From NCBI RefSeq assembly GCF_001931485.1, contig NZ_MSDV01000025.1, positions 1 to 64,000 of the forward strand: a DNA stretch of 64,000 nt. The letters are read 5' to 3'. This stretch comes from Burkholderia sp. SRS-W-2-2016. GTDB lineage: Bacteria > Pseudomonadota > Gammaproteobacteria > Burkholderiales > Burkholderiaceae. Shown here piece by piece: positions 44,671 through 53,249 of the stretch. The translations under genes were made by a program, and so were the position numbers. The notes beneath the pieces were generated by a model that ran no database searches, was not told the DNA's origin, and was given only the letters and a program-made list of their open reading frames with translations. The first letter of the stretch is position 1, and each line of letters begins with the position of its first letter.

Positions 44671-45915
44671 TCACTTCCAGAATTCGAGCGCGCCGGCCAG
44701 CGCGCGATTGCGTTCGGCGTGACGCGCGAGCGGCACCCCTTCGATCGCCGCGACCCACGCTTCGCGCAACGCCTCGACACCGGCAGCCACCCCTTGCGGA
44801 TGACCGAAGATGCCGCCGCCCGCTGTATGGATCAGATCCGCGCAGCCGATTGCCGCATACGTGTCGGCCGCCTGCAATCCGGTCTGGCCCGAACTGAACA
44901 CCGGCATCGCGCGCATCGGCGCGGCGTCCAGTGCCGGCGCGAGCACCGCGCGCGCGGCCGCGATCACGCTGTCGTCCGGTTCGCTGAACTTGTTGCGCAG
45001 GCCGTTCACGTGCAGATGATCGGCGCCCGCCAGACGCCAGATTTTTTGCCACGGCGCGTAGTCCCAGCCGAGCGCTTCACAGCGCGTCAGATAACCCCAG
45101 CCCGCGCGATGCGCATGAATCGGCAACTGGCTATGGCGGCGCAATTCGGTGAGACCGACGAGCCCGACCGAATTGAGCACCGCCATCACGCAGGTGCCGC
45201 CGTGTTCGAGCACGAGGTCGTGGCGGCGCTTCATCTGATCGAGCTCGCCGGTCAGGTTGAACGCGACCATCACTTTCTTGCCGGTGCGCTGCGCGTGATC
45301 GTTGACGACCCGCATCACCGCGCGCACGCGCTCGTCGAACGGGCAATGCGGGCCGTCGCCCTGTAGTTCGTCGTCCTTGATGAAATCGATGCCGCCCGCG
45401 ACCAGCTCCTTCACCTGCTCGGCGGTTTCCTCGGGCGAGAGCCCGACGCTCGGCTTGATGATCGTGCCGATCAGCGGACCGCGTTCGACGCCGGACAGCT
45501 TGCGCGTGCCGTCGATACCGAACGCGGGGCCCGGATACGCGGCCGCGAACGACGCCGGCAGTTGCAGATCCTTCAGACGCAGTCCCGATACCTGGCGCAG
45601 TTCGAACAGATTGCCGGCAATCGTCGACATCAGATTCGGCAGCGACGCGCCGAAGTTTTCGATCGGCCACGACAACTCGAGCATGCACTGCGTGTAGCGC
45701 TGCGACTGTGCCGCGCCGCTCAGACTCGGCGTATCGCTATGCCCGAGCACCTCCAGCCGCTCGACCCGCGCGCCGGAGCGCGCCTTCAGTTCCGGCGTCT
45801 CGTTGGGCAGCGCGACGAAGGTGCCGCTCGACTGCTCGCCGGCGATCACGTCGGCGGCCTGGTGCGGGTCGACGCCGGTTTCCAGCCAGTAGGTCGCGTG
45901 GATGCGTTCGGTCAC
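44671..45915 (-). CDS. oiaT: RuBisCO-like protein of apiose catabolism (3-oxo-isoapionate-4-phosphate cleavage)
   Basis: A 414-residue RuBisCO large-chain homologue. The lysine of loop TIIKPSVGLS (K154) and the metal-binding K180-D-D182-E183 with the carbamylatable lysine are kept. Proteins of this clade act on 3-oxo-isoapionate 4-phosphate, either as transcarboxylase/hydrolase (OiaT, giving 3-phosphoglycerate and glycolate) or as decarboxylase (OiaX). No erythrulose-phosphate isomerase is nearby, which favours OiaT, but this is an inference. Start is GTG at 45915 with AAGGAACCC upstream. It is the first gene of the transporter operon. Confidence 0.82.
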   Translation of the reverse strand: MTERIHATYWLETGVDPHQAADVIAGEQSSGTFVALPNETPELKARSGARVERLEVLGHSDTPSLSGAAQSQRYTQCMLELSWPIENFGASLPNLMSTIAGNLFELRQVSGLRLKDLQLPASFAAAYPGPAFGIDGTRKLSGVERGPLIGTIIKPSVGLSPEETAEQVKELVAGGIDFIKDDELQGDGPHCPFDERVRAVMRVVNDHAQRTGKKVMVAFNLTGELDQMKRRHDLVLEHGGTCVMAVLNSVGLVGLTELRRHSQLPIHAHRAGWGYLTRCEALGWDYAPWQKIWRLAGADHLHVNGLRNKFSEPDDSVIAAARAVLAPALDAAPMRAMPVFSSGQTGLQAADTYAAIGCADLIHTAGGGIFGHPQGVAAGVEALREAWVAAIEGVPLARHAERNRALAGALEFWK

Positions 45916-45997
45916 GATGGGTTCCTTGTCGATCAGAGCTGTCTGCACTTTAGTCACAGCGCCACGGCGGGACAATCGATTTGTTCTCGCCGGGCTG

Positions 45998-46010
45998 TGA
46001 GAAAATCTCA
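45998..46010. promoter_or_regulatory. LysR box (T-N11-A dyad) in the divergent promoter
   Basis: TGAGAAAATCTCA is a perfect 5-bp inverted repeat of the T-N11-A type in the gap between the RuBisCO-like gene and the divergent LysR gene. A second imperfect dyad (CGGCGGGACAA / TTGTTCTCGCCG) lies at 45965-45992. These are the likely sites of the adjacent LysR regulator. Confidence 0.65.
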
Positions 46011-46063
46011 TACGCTAGCGGGACCCGCCGAGGCCGGCTGCAAGCCCGCCCAAGGAGACATTC

Positions 46064-47029
46064 ATGCACACCCCACGCCCCTCCCTGAACGCATTGCGCG
46101 CATTCGAAGCCGTCGCCCGGCTGCGCAGCATGACGCTCGCCGCGCACGAACTGTGCGTGACGCACGGCGCGATCAGCCGGCAGATCAAGGCGCTCGAAGA
46201 AACGCTCGGGCTCACGCTGATCGTGCGCTCCGCGCAGGCATCCGATCCGACGCCCGAAGGCGCGCGCCTCGCCGAAGGGCTCACCGCCGCGTTCAATCTG
46301 ATCGACGCCAGCATCGAGCAACTGAAGCCCGAGCCGCTGACGCTGTCGTGTTCGGCGTCGGTGATGATGTACTGGCTGATTCCGCGCATCGCGGGTTTTC
46401 ATCAGCGTTATCCGCAGACCGAATTGCAGTTCAACATGAACTACGACCAGATCGATTTCGTGCGCGACAAGATCAGCGTCGCGATTCGCGCGAATACGAT
46501 CGAGCCGCCCAAAGACGCGATCACGCGCCAACTGATGGACGAATGGATCGGCCCGGTGTGTTCGCCCGCGTATGCGCAGCAGCACGGTCTTGCAACGCCG
46601 CGCGACCTCGAACGCGCGGCGTTGCTGTCCACCAGAACGCGACCCGAAGCGTGGTCCGACTGGTTCGCCGCGACCGGGCTCGACGCGGTGCCGCAGGAAG
46701 CGGCCGGCGCGTACGATCACTTCTATCTGCTGATTCAGGCGGCCGTGTGCGGGCTCGGCATCGCGCTCGTGCCGCAGATGCTGGTGATGAACGATCTGAT
46801 TTCCGGCAAGCTGTGCGCGCCATTCGGCTTCGTGCGCGGGCCGCGTCAGCTGGTGCTGTGGGTCGCGCCGCATCTGCGCGCGCATGCGGAGGTCAAGCAG
46901 CTGGAGCAGTGGCTGACCGCTGAGATGAACGAGAGTCTGAAGGAGATGACCGCGTTTCTGGCGAGCACCGAAAACGCGGCGGCAAGCGAGGCGACAAGCG
47001 ACGCGGCACGCTTGCAGGTGCCGGGTTGA
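46064..47029 (+). CDS. LysR-family regulator (GcvA-like) of the apiose locus
   Basis: A 321-residue regulator with a GcvA-type N-terminus (PSLNALRAFEAVARLRSMTLAAHELCVTHGAISRQIKALEE) and an effector domain from about 95 to 300. The last about 25 residues are an Ala/Glu/Ser-rich tail. It is divergent from the RuBisCO-like/ABC operon and separated by a perfect LysR-type dyad, so it probably controls that operon. AAGGAGAC precedes the ATG. Confidence 0.92.
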   Translation: MHTPRPSLNALRAFEAVARLRSMTLAAHELCVTHGAISRQIKALEETLGLTLIVRSAQASDPTPEGARLAEGLTAAFNLIDASIEQLKPEPLTLSCSASVMMYWLIPRIAGFHQRYPQTELQFNMNYDQIDFVRDKISVAIRANTIEPPKDAITRQLMDEWIGPVCSPAYAQQHGLATPRDLERAALLSTRTRPEAWSDWFAATGLDAVPQEAAGAYDHFYLLIQAAVCGLGIALVPQMLVMNDLISGKLCAPFGFVRGPRQLVLWVAPHLRAHAEVKQLEQWLTAEMNESLKEMTAFLASTENAAASEATSDAARLQVPG

Positions 47030-47052
47030 ACCCCGGACCCGCATCGTCCGGA

Positions 47053-47760
47053 TTACGAAAGAATCAGCTTCCCATACAACGTATTCGCGCGGCTCAGATG
47101 CGCGTGCATCGCCTGCGCGGCGGCCTCGCCGTCGTGGCTCGCGATCGCCTCGACGATCCGCTCGTGCTCCGCGAGCGTCAGTTGCTCGGCGCCGGGTGCG
47201 CGAACCATCGGCCGGTAGTATTCGGCGGCCCAGCGGAAAATCGATTCGACGATCGACGGATAGATCGGATTGCCGCTGATCGCCGCGATCTCCCGATGAA
47301 ACGCCATATCGCATTCGACAAACGCATCGCGATCGTCGAGCGCCGCGCGCTGCGCGTCGACCCGCGCGCGCAGGCGGTCGATATCGGCGTCGCTCGCGCA
47401 GCCGGCCGCCATCCGCGCGGTGCCGGTTTCGAGAAAGAGCCGCGCCGCTTTCAGATGATCGAGCATGTCCGGCTGCGTGCGCAGCAGATGCATCGTGCCG
47501 ACCGCGATCTGCGCGATCAGACTTTGCGCGGTCGGCACGACGACCCGCGCGCGCTCCCCGTGCGCAATTTCGACGATGCCCGCGCGCTCCAGCGTTTGCA
47601 GCGCCTCGCGGATCGCCGGCCGGCCCACGCCGTAGGTTTCCATCAGTTCGCGCTCGGACGGCAGTTGCTCGCCGGGCGCGACCGCGCCCGACTGGATGCG
47701 CTCCATCAGCCGGTCCAGCACTTCCTGGTACAGCTTGCGCCGCTGAATCGTTTCGGCCAT
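47053..47760 (-). CDS. GntR/FadR-family (FCD) regulator
   Basis: A 235-residue regulator with an N-terminal GntR winged helix (LPSERELMETYGVGRPAIREALQTLERAGIVE) and a C-terminal all-helical FCD effector domain (about 95-225) with metal-ligand-like D/H residues (DMAFHREIAAISGN). It is the last gene of the leftward run M14 hydrolase-ACS transporter-apnO-oiaK-gntR and probably controls it in response to a sugar acid. The ATG at 47760 has only a weak ribosome binding site. Confidence 0.92.
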   Translation of the reverse strand: MAETIQRRKLYQEVLDRLMERIQSGAVAPGEQLPSERELMETYGVGRPAIREALQTLERAGIVEIAHGERARVVVPTAQSLIAQIAVGTMHLLRTQPDMLDHLKAARLFLETGTARMAAGCASDADIDRLRARVDAQRAALDDRDAFVECDMAFHREIAAISGNPIYPSIVESIFRWAAEYYRPMVRAPGAEQLTLAEHERIVEAIASHDGEAAAQAMHAHLSRANTLYGKLILS

Positions 47761-47802
47761 GCCTGTTGCTCGCGTCAATGACTCGCGTCGAAGAAAGCGC
47801 CA

Positions 47803-49188
47803 TTATTCCAGAAGCCGCCCCGCGCGGACCGCGCCGAAGAACGACGCCGCGCCGATCTGGCCGCCCTTCAGAACGATCTCCAGACCGTCGCGCGCCGGCT
47901 GGTCGGACCATGCGCGGCACAGCGGCGCGCCGGGCGCCATCCCCGCCGCGACGCTCAACGCCGCGATGCCGAGCCGGCTCGCGACTTCGCCGGAACTGTC
48001 GCCGCCGGCCACCACCACGCGCTCCACTTGCGTGCGTTCGAGGATCCGCAGCATCACGTCGGCGAGCGCTTCGCCGACGCGCCGCGCGGCCTCCGAACGT
48101 GTGAGCCGCGCGCTCGCGGCGATCTCGTCGAAGCCGAGTACGTCGGCGTCGTCCGGGCCCTCGGCGCTAAATACCAGCGCGCTTTGGCCGCGCGACAGCG
48201 CATCGATGCTTAGTTGTACCGTGCGTTCCACCTCGGCCTCGCGGGTGTCGGCGTCGAGCGCGCGGCGCAGATCGAGACGCTCGACCTTGAAGCCGTTCTC
48301 GCGCGCCCAACGAATCTGCCCGGCCGTCACCGGCGAACAGCTGCCGCTGACCGCGGCGATTGCATCGACTGGGGCGGCCACCGGCAAGGAAGGCGTCGCG
48401 GGCACGAGTCCCAGCGCGCGCCAATGCGCGGCCAACGCATACTGCAAGCCCGACGACGACGCGGTGAACACGCCCGCGCCGCGCTGCTCCCACACGAGCC
48501 GCCCGGCGGCCGCGAGCGATGCTTCGTCGAGCACATCGATCATGACGACCGGCGGGTCGTCGTGCATCAGCGCATTGAGTTTCGCGTCGGCCGCCTCCGG
48601 CGACGCGAGCTGCACGAAGTCGATCAGACCGATCTCACGTTGGGTCTGCCGCGCCAGATGCATCCGCAGGTCCGCTTCGTTCATCGGCGTGACCGGATGG
48701 CGCGACATGGTCGGATGGCGGTCGAGCCGGTAGCCGGTCCCGTCGACCGCCGCGAACAGATTGCCGAACGCCTGGTAGCGCTTCAGCCGCGGCGCGCCGA
48801 TCACCATCGGCGACCACCGGCCCGGCATCTGCTTGACGCCGAGATCGATCGCGCGGCCGATCGAGCCGGTCTCCGGCGACGAATCGAACGTCGAGCAGAC
48901 CTTGTATTGCAGGATCGGCGCGCCGAGCGCGGCGAGACTTGCGAACGCGCGCGGCAGCGCGTCGTCCATCCATTGCGGACTGCGCCCGCGCGACGATCCG
49001 GCAAGGCCCACGCAGCGCACGCCTGGAAAGCGCGCGAGCAGCTCGGGCGTCGGTGCGTCGAGGCACAGCAGCGTCGGCACGCCGGCCGCGCTCAGCGCTT
49101 CCATCGCGTCGGTCGAGCCGGTGAAATCGTCGCCGTAGTATGCGAGCAGCAGGCCGTCGGGCCAGTGCGCGGCGGTGGCTTCGGTCAT
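47803..49188 (-). CDS. oiaK: 3-oxo-isoapionate kinase (DUF1537 four-carbon acid sugar kinase family)
   Basis: A 461-residue cytoplasmic kinase predicted to phosphorylate 3-oxo-isoapionate to its 4-phosphate. The N-terminal domain shows YYGDDFTGSTDAMEAL (residues 17-32) and STFDSSPETGSIGRAID. The C-terminal nucleotide-binding domain shows AVSGSCSPVTAGQI, VVAGGDSSGEVASRLG and LKGGQIGAASFF. DUF1537 kinases also act on four-carbon acid sugars; pairing with an apnO-like gene and a RuBisCO-like protein points to the apiose route. It follows apnO by 23 nt. Confidence 0.85.
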   Translation of the reverse strand: MTEATAAHWPDGLLLAYYGDDFTGSTDAMEALSAAGVPTLLCLDAPTPELLARFPGVRCVGLAGSSRGRSPQWMDDALPRAFASLAALGAPILQYKVCSTFDSSPETGSIGRAIDLGVKQMPGRWSPMVIGAPRLKRYQAFGNLFAAVDGTGYRLDRHPTMSRHPVTPMNEADLRMHLARQTQREIGLIDFVQLASPEAADAKLNALMHDDPPVVMIDVLDEASLAAAGRLVWEQRGAGVFTASSSGLQYALAAHWRALGLVPATPSLPVAAPVDAIAAVSGSCSPVTAGQIRWARENGFKVERLDLRRALDADTREAEVERTVQLSIDALSRGQSALVFSAEGPDDADVLGFDEIAASARLTRSEAARRVGEALADVMLRILERTQVERVVVAGGDSSGEVASRLGIAALSVAAGMAPGAPLCRAWSDQPARDGLEIVLKGGQIGAASFFGAVRAGRLLE

Positions 49189-49211
49189 TGGTCAGGACTC
49201 CGGCGCAACGC

Positions 49212-50042
49212 TCAGGTAATACGGCGAATGCTTTCGGCAATCTCCGCGCGATCGAACACGTTCTTCCAGTCGTCGCGCATCAGCCGCGGCTTGCCGAACT
49301 CGATCGCCTTGTTGCACGCATCGGAGAACGCGCCCGGAATCTCGTTGAAGATCACCGCGGCCAGAATGTTCATATGGCCGAGCAGGAAGTCGCGCGCGGC
49401 CTGCTCCGGCACGCCGCGCTTCACCGTTTCGTCCATCGCCTCGCGCATCACGTACAGCAGCGTCGCGCAGATCGTTTCCGACAGACCGGGTTCAAGAATC
49501 GCCATCTGATCGACGCTCAAACGATACGAACGCAGGATCGGCGCGTAGATCACTTTCGCGACCGCTTCGCCGAGATCGAACGCTTCCTCCGGCCCCTGCA
49601 TCAGCGCGCTGACGATCGACTGCTTCGCATGCGCGCCACCGAAGTGGTCGTGCAGCGATTTCTCGTCGGTGTCGTAGTTGAAGATGACCGGATGGCACGG
49701 ATGCGCGACGAAGTACGTGAGGTCCTTGCGATCGGGTAGATGGCCGGCGAACGGCGCGGCCGCGTCGAGCGTCATCACCATCGTGCCGGGCCGCAGCTTC
49801 GGCGCGATTTCATGGCTGAGCTTGCCGATCAGCGTATCGGGCACCGCGAGGATCACGACGTCGGCGCCGTCGAGCGCGGCGTCGGCCGACACCACGTCGA
49901 GGCCCAGTTCGTCCTTCAGACGCTTCTGCCCGGCCGCGCCCGGCTCGACGTGCGCGACCCGGTAGTCCGACTTCAGCAGGTTATTCGACAGCCGCACGCC
50001 CATCTTGCCGCCCGCGCCGAACAACGCGATTTTCTCTTTCAT
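49212..50042 (-). CDS. apnO: D-apionate oxidoisomerase
   Basis: A 276-residue NAD-dependent enzyme of the 6-phosphogluconate dehydrogenase-like superfamily, predicted to convert D-apionate to 3-oxo-isoapionate. The Rossmann motif is ALFGAGGKMGVRLSNNLL, and the segment YFVAHPCHPVIFNYDTDEKS is characteristic. The helical C-terminal domain includes LLGHMNILAAVIFNEIPGAFSDAC. GAAGGAGACAC precedes the ATG. It lies between the ACS transporter and the kinase genes. Confidence 0.85.
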   Translation of the reverse strand: MKEKIALFGAGGKMGVRLSNNLLKSDYRVAHVEPGAAGQKRLKDELGLDVVSADAALDGADVVILAVPDTLIGKLSHEIAPKLRPGTMVMTLDAAAPFAGHLPDRKDLTYFVAHPCHPVIFNYDTDEKSLHDHFGGAHAKQSIVSALMQGPEEAFDLGEAVAKVIYAPILRSYRLSVDQMAILEPGLSETICATLLYVMREAMDETVKRGVPEQAARDFLLGHMNILAAVIFNEIPGAFSDACNKAIEFGKPRLMRDDWKNVFDRAEIAESIRRIT

Positions 50043-50110
50043 CCTGTGTCTCCTTCAGTTGTCGAGGTGCGCCGGAAGCCGCGGCTCCGGCACCGTGATT
50101 CACGTCAATC

Positions 50111-51454
50111 TCAATGCGCCTGCGCCGGCTCCAGCGCGGCGCGGCTGCTGGTGCGGCCGAGCGCCAGCGCGAGCACGGCGGACATCAGCATCATCGCGCC
50201 GACGATCAGCATCGGCAGTTGATACGAGCCGCTCACATCCTTCGCGATGCCGGTGACGTACGGCGCGACGAAACCCGCGATATTGCCGACCGTATTGATC
50301 AGCGCGATGCCAGCCGCGGCCCCCGCGCCCGACAGGAAACGCGCGGGCAGCGCCCAGAAATTGGGCAGCGCGGCGAAGATCGCGCAGGCGGTGACAGTGA
50401 TGATCGCGATGCTCGCAGTGGGCGAGCCCATCTGCAGCGCGAGTGGCACGCTCACCGCGCCGATCAGCGCCGGCACCGAGATGTGCCACGAGCGCACGCC
50501 GCGCCGGGTCGCATCGCGGCTCCACAGAAACAGCACGATCGCCGCGGGCAGATACGGGATCGCGGTAATCAGGCCCTTCTGGAATACGTTGAAGTGGGTG
50601 CCGAAGCGCGTCTCGAAGCCGCCGATGATCGTCGGCAGGAAGAACGCCAGCGCATAGAGGCCATAGATCAGGCCGAAGTACATCAGCGAGAACAGCCATA
50701 CGCGGCCATTAGTCAGGGCTGCGAATGGACTGGCGTGCTGCACGAGCGCGCCTTTCGCGACCTTGCGCTGTTCCTCGGCGGCCAGCTCGCCGGTGAGCCA
50801 GTCGCGCTCGGCGGCCGACAGCCACTTCGCCTGCGACGGCTTGTCGGTCAGATAGAACCACGCGATCACGCCGACCAGAATCGCCGGAATCGCGACGCCG
50901 AAGAACATGATGCGCCAGCCGGCGAGGCCGAACAGACCGTGCGCGTCGATCAGCAGCGCGGCGACCGGCGCGCCGATCACGATCGTCAGCGGCTGCGCGA
51001 GATAGAACAGCGCGAGGATATGGCTGCGATGCCGGGCCGGCACCCACATGCTGAGAAACAGGATCGCGCCGGGGAAAAAGCCCGCTTCGGCGACGCCGAG
51101 CAGAAAGCGCAGCGCATACAGACCGTTGACGCTGCTCACCCACGTGAACAGCAACGCGACGACGCCCCAGGTGACCATGATGCGGGCCAGCCAACGCCGC
51201 GCGCCGAACTTGTGCAGCGCCAGATTGCTGGGAATCTCCAGCACGATGTAACCGATGAAGAACACGCCCGCCGCGAGCCCGAACTGCGCGGCGCTCAGGC
51301 CGAGATCCTTGCTCATCCCGTTGGGCCCCGCGAACGAGATCGCGGTCCGGTCGAGAAAGTTGATGAAGAACATCAGGGCGACGAACGGCACGAGTCGCCA
51401 CGACACCTTACGAATGGCCGACCGTTCGATGGCCGCCGGATCTGTAACGTTCAC
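50111..51454 (-). CDS. MFS transporter, ACS family, apiose locus
   Basis: A 447-residue, 12-helix proton symporter of the anion:cation symporter family (FINFLDRTAISFAGPNGMSKDLG, HKFGARRWLARIMVTWG, GVAEAGFFPGAILFLSMW). Its place before apnO suggests uptake of an acid intermediate such as apionate, an inference from context. Start is GTG at 51454 with GGGAGGACAC upstream. A 5' region of 267 nt carries several dyads that may be operators. Confidence 0.92.
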   Translation of the reverse strand: MNVTDPAAIERSAIRKVSWRLVPFVALMFFINFLDRTAISFAGPNGMSKDLGLSAAQFGLAAGVFFIGYIVLEIPSNLALHKFGARRWLARIMVTWGVVALLFTWVSSVNGLYALRFLLGVAEAGFFPGAILFLSMWVPARHRSHILALFYLAQPLTIVIGAPVAALLIDAHGLFGLAGWRIMFFGVAIPAILVGVIAWFYLTDKPSQAKWLSAAERDWLTGELAAEEQRKVAKGALVQHASPFAALTNGRVWLFSLMYFGLIYGLYALAFFLPTIIGGFETRFGTHFNVFQKGLITAIPYLPAAIVLFLWSRDATRRGVRSWHISVPALIGAVSVPLALQMGSPTASIAIITVTACAIFAALPNFWALPARFLSGAGAAAGIALINTVGNIAGFVAPYVTGIAKDVSGSYQLPMLIVGAMMLMSAVLALALGRTSSRAALEPAQAH

Positions 51455-51545
51455 GTGTCCTCCCGCTATGCTGGATGGCCTAACTGGTGTGATGAGTAGA
51501 CCATCGTGAGCACGCGCGACGACATAGGCGTAAACACCCGGTCGC

Positions 51546-51560
51546 TGCGATTTTTTCTCA
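51546..51560 (-). promoter_or_regulatory. LysR-box-like sequence upstream of the ACS transporter
   Basis: On the minus strand TGAGAAAAAATCGCA resembles the dyad at 45998-46010 (TGAGAAAATCTCA): both are preceded by CTG and keep TGAGAAAA. Symmetry is poorer and the spacing is longer by 2 nt. It may be a second target of the LysR regulator, linking the two runs. Confidence 0.35.
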
Positions 51561-51581
51561 CAGGGAGTTGATAAAAGGTCG

Positions 51582-51602
51582 CGTCAGACAGGCGGTCTGA
51601 CG
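51582..51602. promoter_or_regulatory. perfect CGTCAGAC-N5-GTCTGACG dyad
   Basis: An 8-bp perfect inverted repeat with a 5-nt spacer, about 130-150 bp upstream of the ACS transporter start. The size and position suit a dimeric repressor such as the GntR protein encoded at the end of this operon. Confidence 0.45.
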
Positions 51603-51625
51603 GATAGCGGCGGAGCAGAGATCAC

Positions 51626-51649
51626 AGCGCCGGCCGCGCGGCCGGCGCT
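51626..51649. terminator. 24-bp perfect GC palindrome after the M14 hydrolase gene
   Basis: AGCGCCGGCC-GCGC-GGCCGGCGCT is fully self-complementary and lies about 75 nt beyond the stop of the leftward hydrolase gene. Neither side has a T-run, so it is a hairpin of uncertain terminator strength. Confidence 0.45.
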
Positions 51650-51721
51650 GATGCGGGAAGGAAGCGCGGGGTGACCGCGTGTTAACGGGCGCGTTGCCAG
51701 GCGCCGGCGCGCCGGACTACA

Positions 51722-52942
51722 TCACTCCACATAGTCCTGCGGCTGCTCGTGCCCGGCACTCTGATAAAGAATCATCACGAGCGGAATGCCGGGCTCGGCG
51801 GTCGCATCGGTGCGCAGCCCGGCCACCTCGCCGGCGACCCCGGCCGTATATTCGGCGACCACCTCGCCGAAGGTATTGCGTTGGATCGCGACCTTCTGGT
51901 TGGCCGTAACGTGGTCGTTCAGCTTCACCAGCAACTCGACGAAGCCGCCATGCGTGCTCATCACCGCATGCCCGCTATTGCCGACGAAAATCCCGACGTC
52001 CGCGCCGGTGCGCCCCATCGGTCCGGCGATCACGCCATAGCGTTTCAGCACGTTCAGCGTGCCTTCGACGAACAGCGGAATCATCTGCAGATCGAGCACG
52101 CGCGCGGCGCCGATCTCCGGCGTGATCGCCGGAATCCCGACGTTGATCAGCGCGTTCGCGAGCAGGGTCGGGTATGCGGGGTTGTCGAAGATCTGCCGGA
52201 TCGGAAACAGCCCGGCTATCGCGCGCACTTCGGGCAATTCCATCCGCGCGAGGTTGAACGAGGTGACCTCCATGCCGGTCGTGCCGGTATGGAAATCGAG
52301 CGCGTAGTCGGTGTTCGGGCGCAGCAGCCGGTTGAACAGCAGACCGGCATGGCGGCTCGGCGCGCTCGGCCCGTTCTCGTTGCCCGGCCATTCGCGATTG
52401 ATGTCGATCAGGTCGATGCCGCGGCCCGAATTCGGCCAGCGCCGCTCCATCGATTCGAGCGCGGGACGCGACACGTCGAGCACCGCCAGCACGGTGCCCG
52501 ACATCTTCGCCGGGTCGAGCTGCGCGAGCACGCTGTGGATCGTATGGACCGGGCTGATTTCGTCGCCGTGCACGCCGCTCACGAACGTGACGCGCTTGCC
52601 CGGCTTCGCGCCGCGCACGACGACCACCGACACGTACCAGTGCTGGCCGGTCGGCATCTGCACGCCCTGGAAATAGAACTTGTGCGTCGTGCCGGGCGGC
52701 AGGTCGTTGACGTCGAGCGCGCTGATCACCTTCTTGCCGTCGATCACGTCGCCGGTGTAGACGGTGCCGGCCGTGCCCGCTGTGCCGCCGGGCGCCGCGC
52801 CCGCGGCCGGCGCGTTCGCGCCCTGCTGCTGCGCATAGGCGGTGCCGGCCTGGGTCGCGAGCGCGGAGGTCGCGCCGACCAGCGCAATCGCGGTTTTCAT
52901 GAAGCCTCGTCGGTCCACCGAATCTTTCGTTTCGCTTGTCAT
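51722..52942 (-). CDS. Tat-exported M14-family deacylase (AstE/AspA-like)
   Basis: A 406-residue protein of the succinylglutamate desuccinylase/aspartoacylase family. It has a twin-arginine signal (DRRGFMKTAIALVG, residues 11-24), unusual for these normally cytoplasmic zinc enzymes, followed by an Ala/Gly/Thr-rich linker. Zinc-site residues are seen in VSGVHGDEISP (H-x2-E) and DINREWPG, with ALDFHTG near the active site. The substrate is unknown; it may release a sugar or acid from a plant-derived ester or amide in the periplasm. AGGAAGCG precedes the ATG. It is the most upstream gene of the apnO-side run, though separated by 267 nt. Confidence 0.82.
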   Translation of the reverse strand: MTSETKDSVDRRGFMKTAIALVGATSALATQAGTAYAQQQGANAPAAGAAPGGTAGTAGTVYTGDVIDGKKVISALDVNDLPPGTTHKFYFQGVQMPTGQHWYVSVVVVRGAKPGKRVTFVSGVHGDEISPVHTIHSVLAQLDPAKMSGTVLAVLDVSRPALESMERRWPNSGRGIDLIDINREWPGNENGPSAPSRHAGLLFNRLLRPNTDYALDFHTGTTGMEVTSFNLARMELPEVRAIAGLFPIRQIFDNPAYPTLLANALINVGIPAITPEIGAARVLDLQMIPLFVEGTLNVLKRYGVIAGPMGRTGADVGIFVGNSGHAVMSTHGGFVELLVKLNDHVTANQKVAIQRNTFGEVVAEYTAGVAGEVAGLRTDATAEPGIPLVMILYQSAGHEQPQDYVE

Positions 52943-53249
52943 GGCCACGCTTCCTGAGTTGTTATCGGAGATCGTTTGCGGCTCGTCGCGATACAGCCCG
53001 ATGCGCGAGCCCCGCATAGCGTAGAACACGGCGAGCCGAATTGCACGGTATCGCGCGGAGAATCGGTGGATCAGCGGACCTGTCGCGGGCTGCAGATAGC
53101 CGGTCGCGACGTCCACGACCAGCGTCAGCTGCGTGCTGGTGCGCGGGGCGTCGGTAGACAGATAGTTTTCGAGTGCCTGGTGCTTGAGGCTGCGCCGCCG
53201 GCCGAGGCCGGGAGGTGTGTCGATGGAAGGTGGCAGGAAGCCGCGCCGG
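52943..53249. other. 307-nt intergenic region
   Basis: This gap lies between the M14 hydrolase start (leftward) and the stop of the last fimbrial gene (leftward). It should hold the hydrolase promoter. I see no clear -35/-10, hairpin with T-run or gene in it. Confidence 0.5.
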
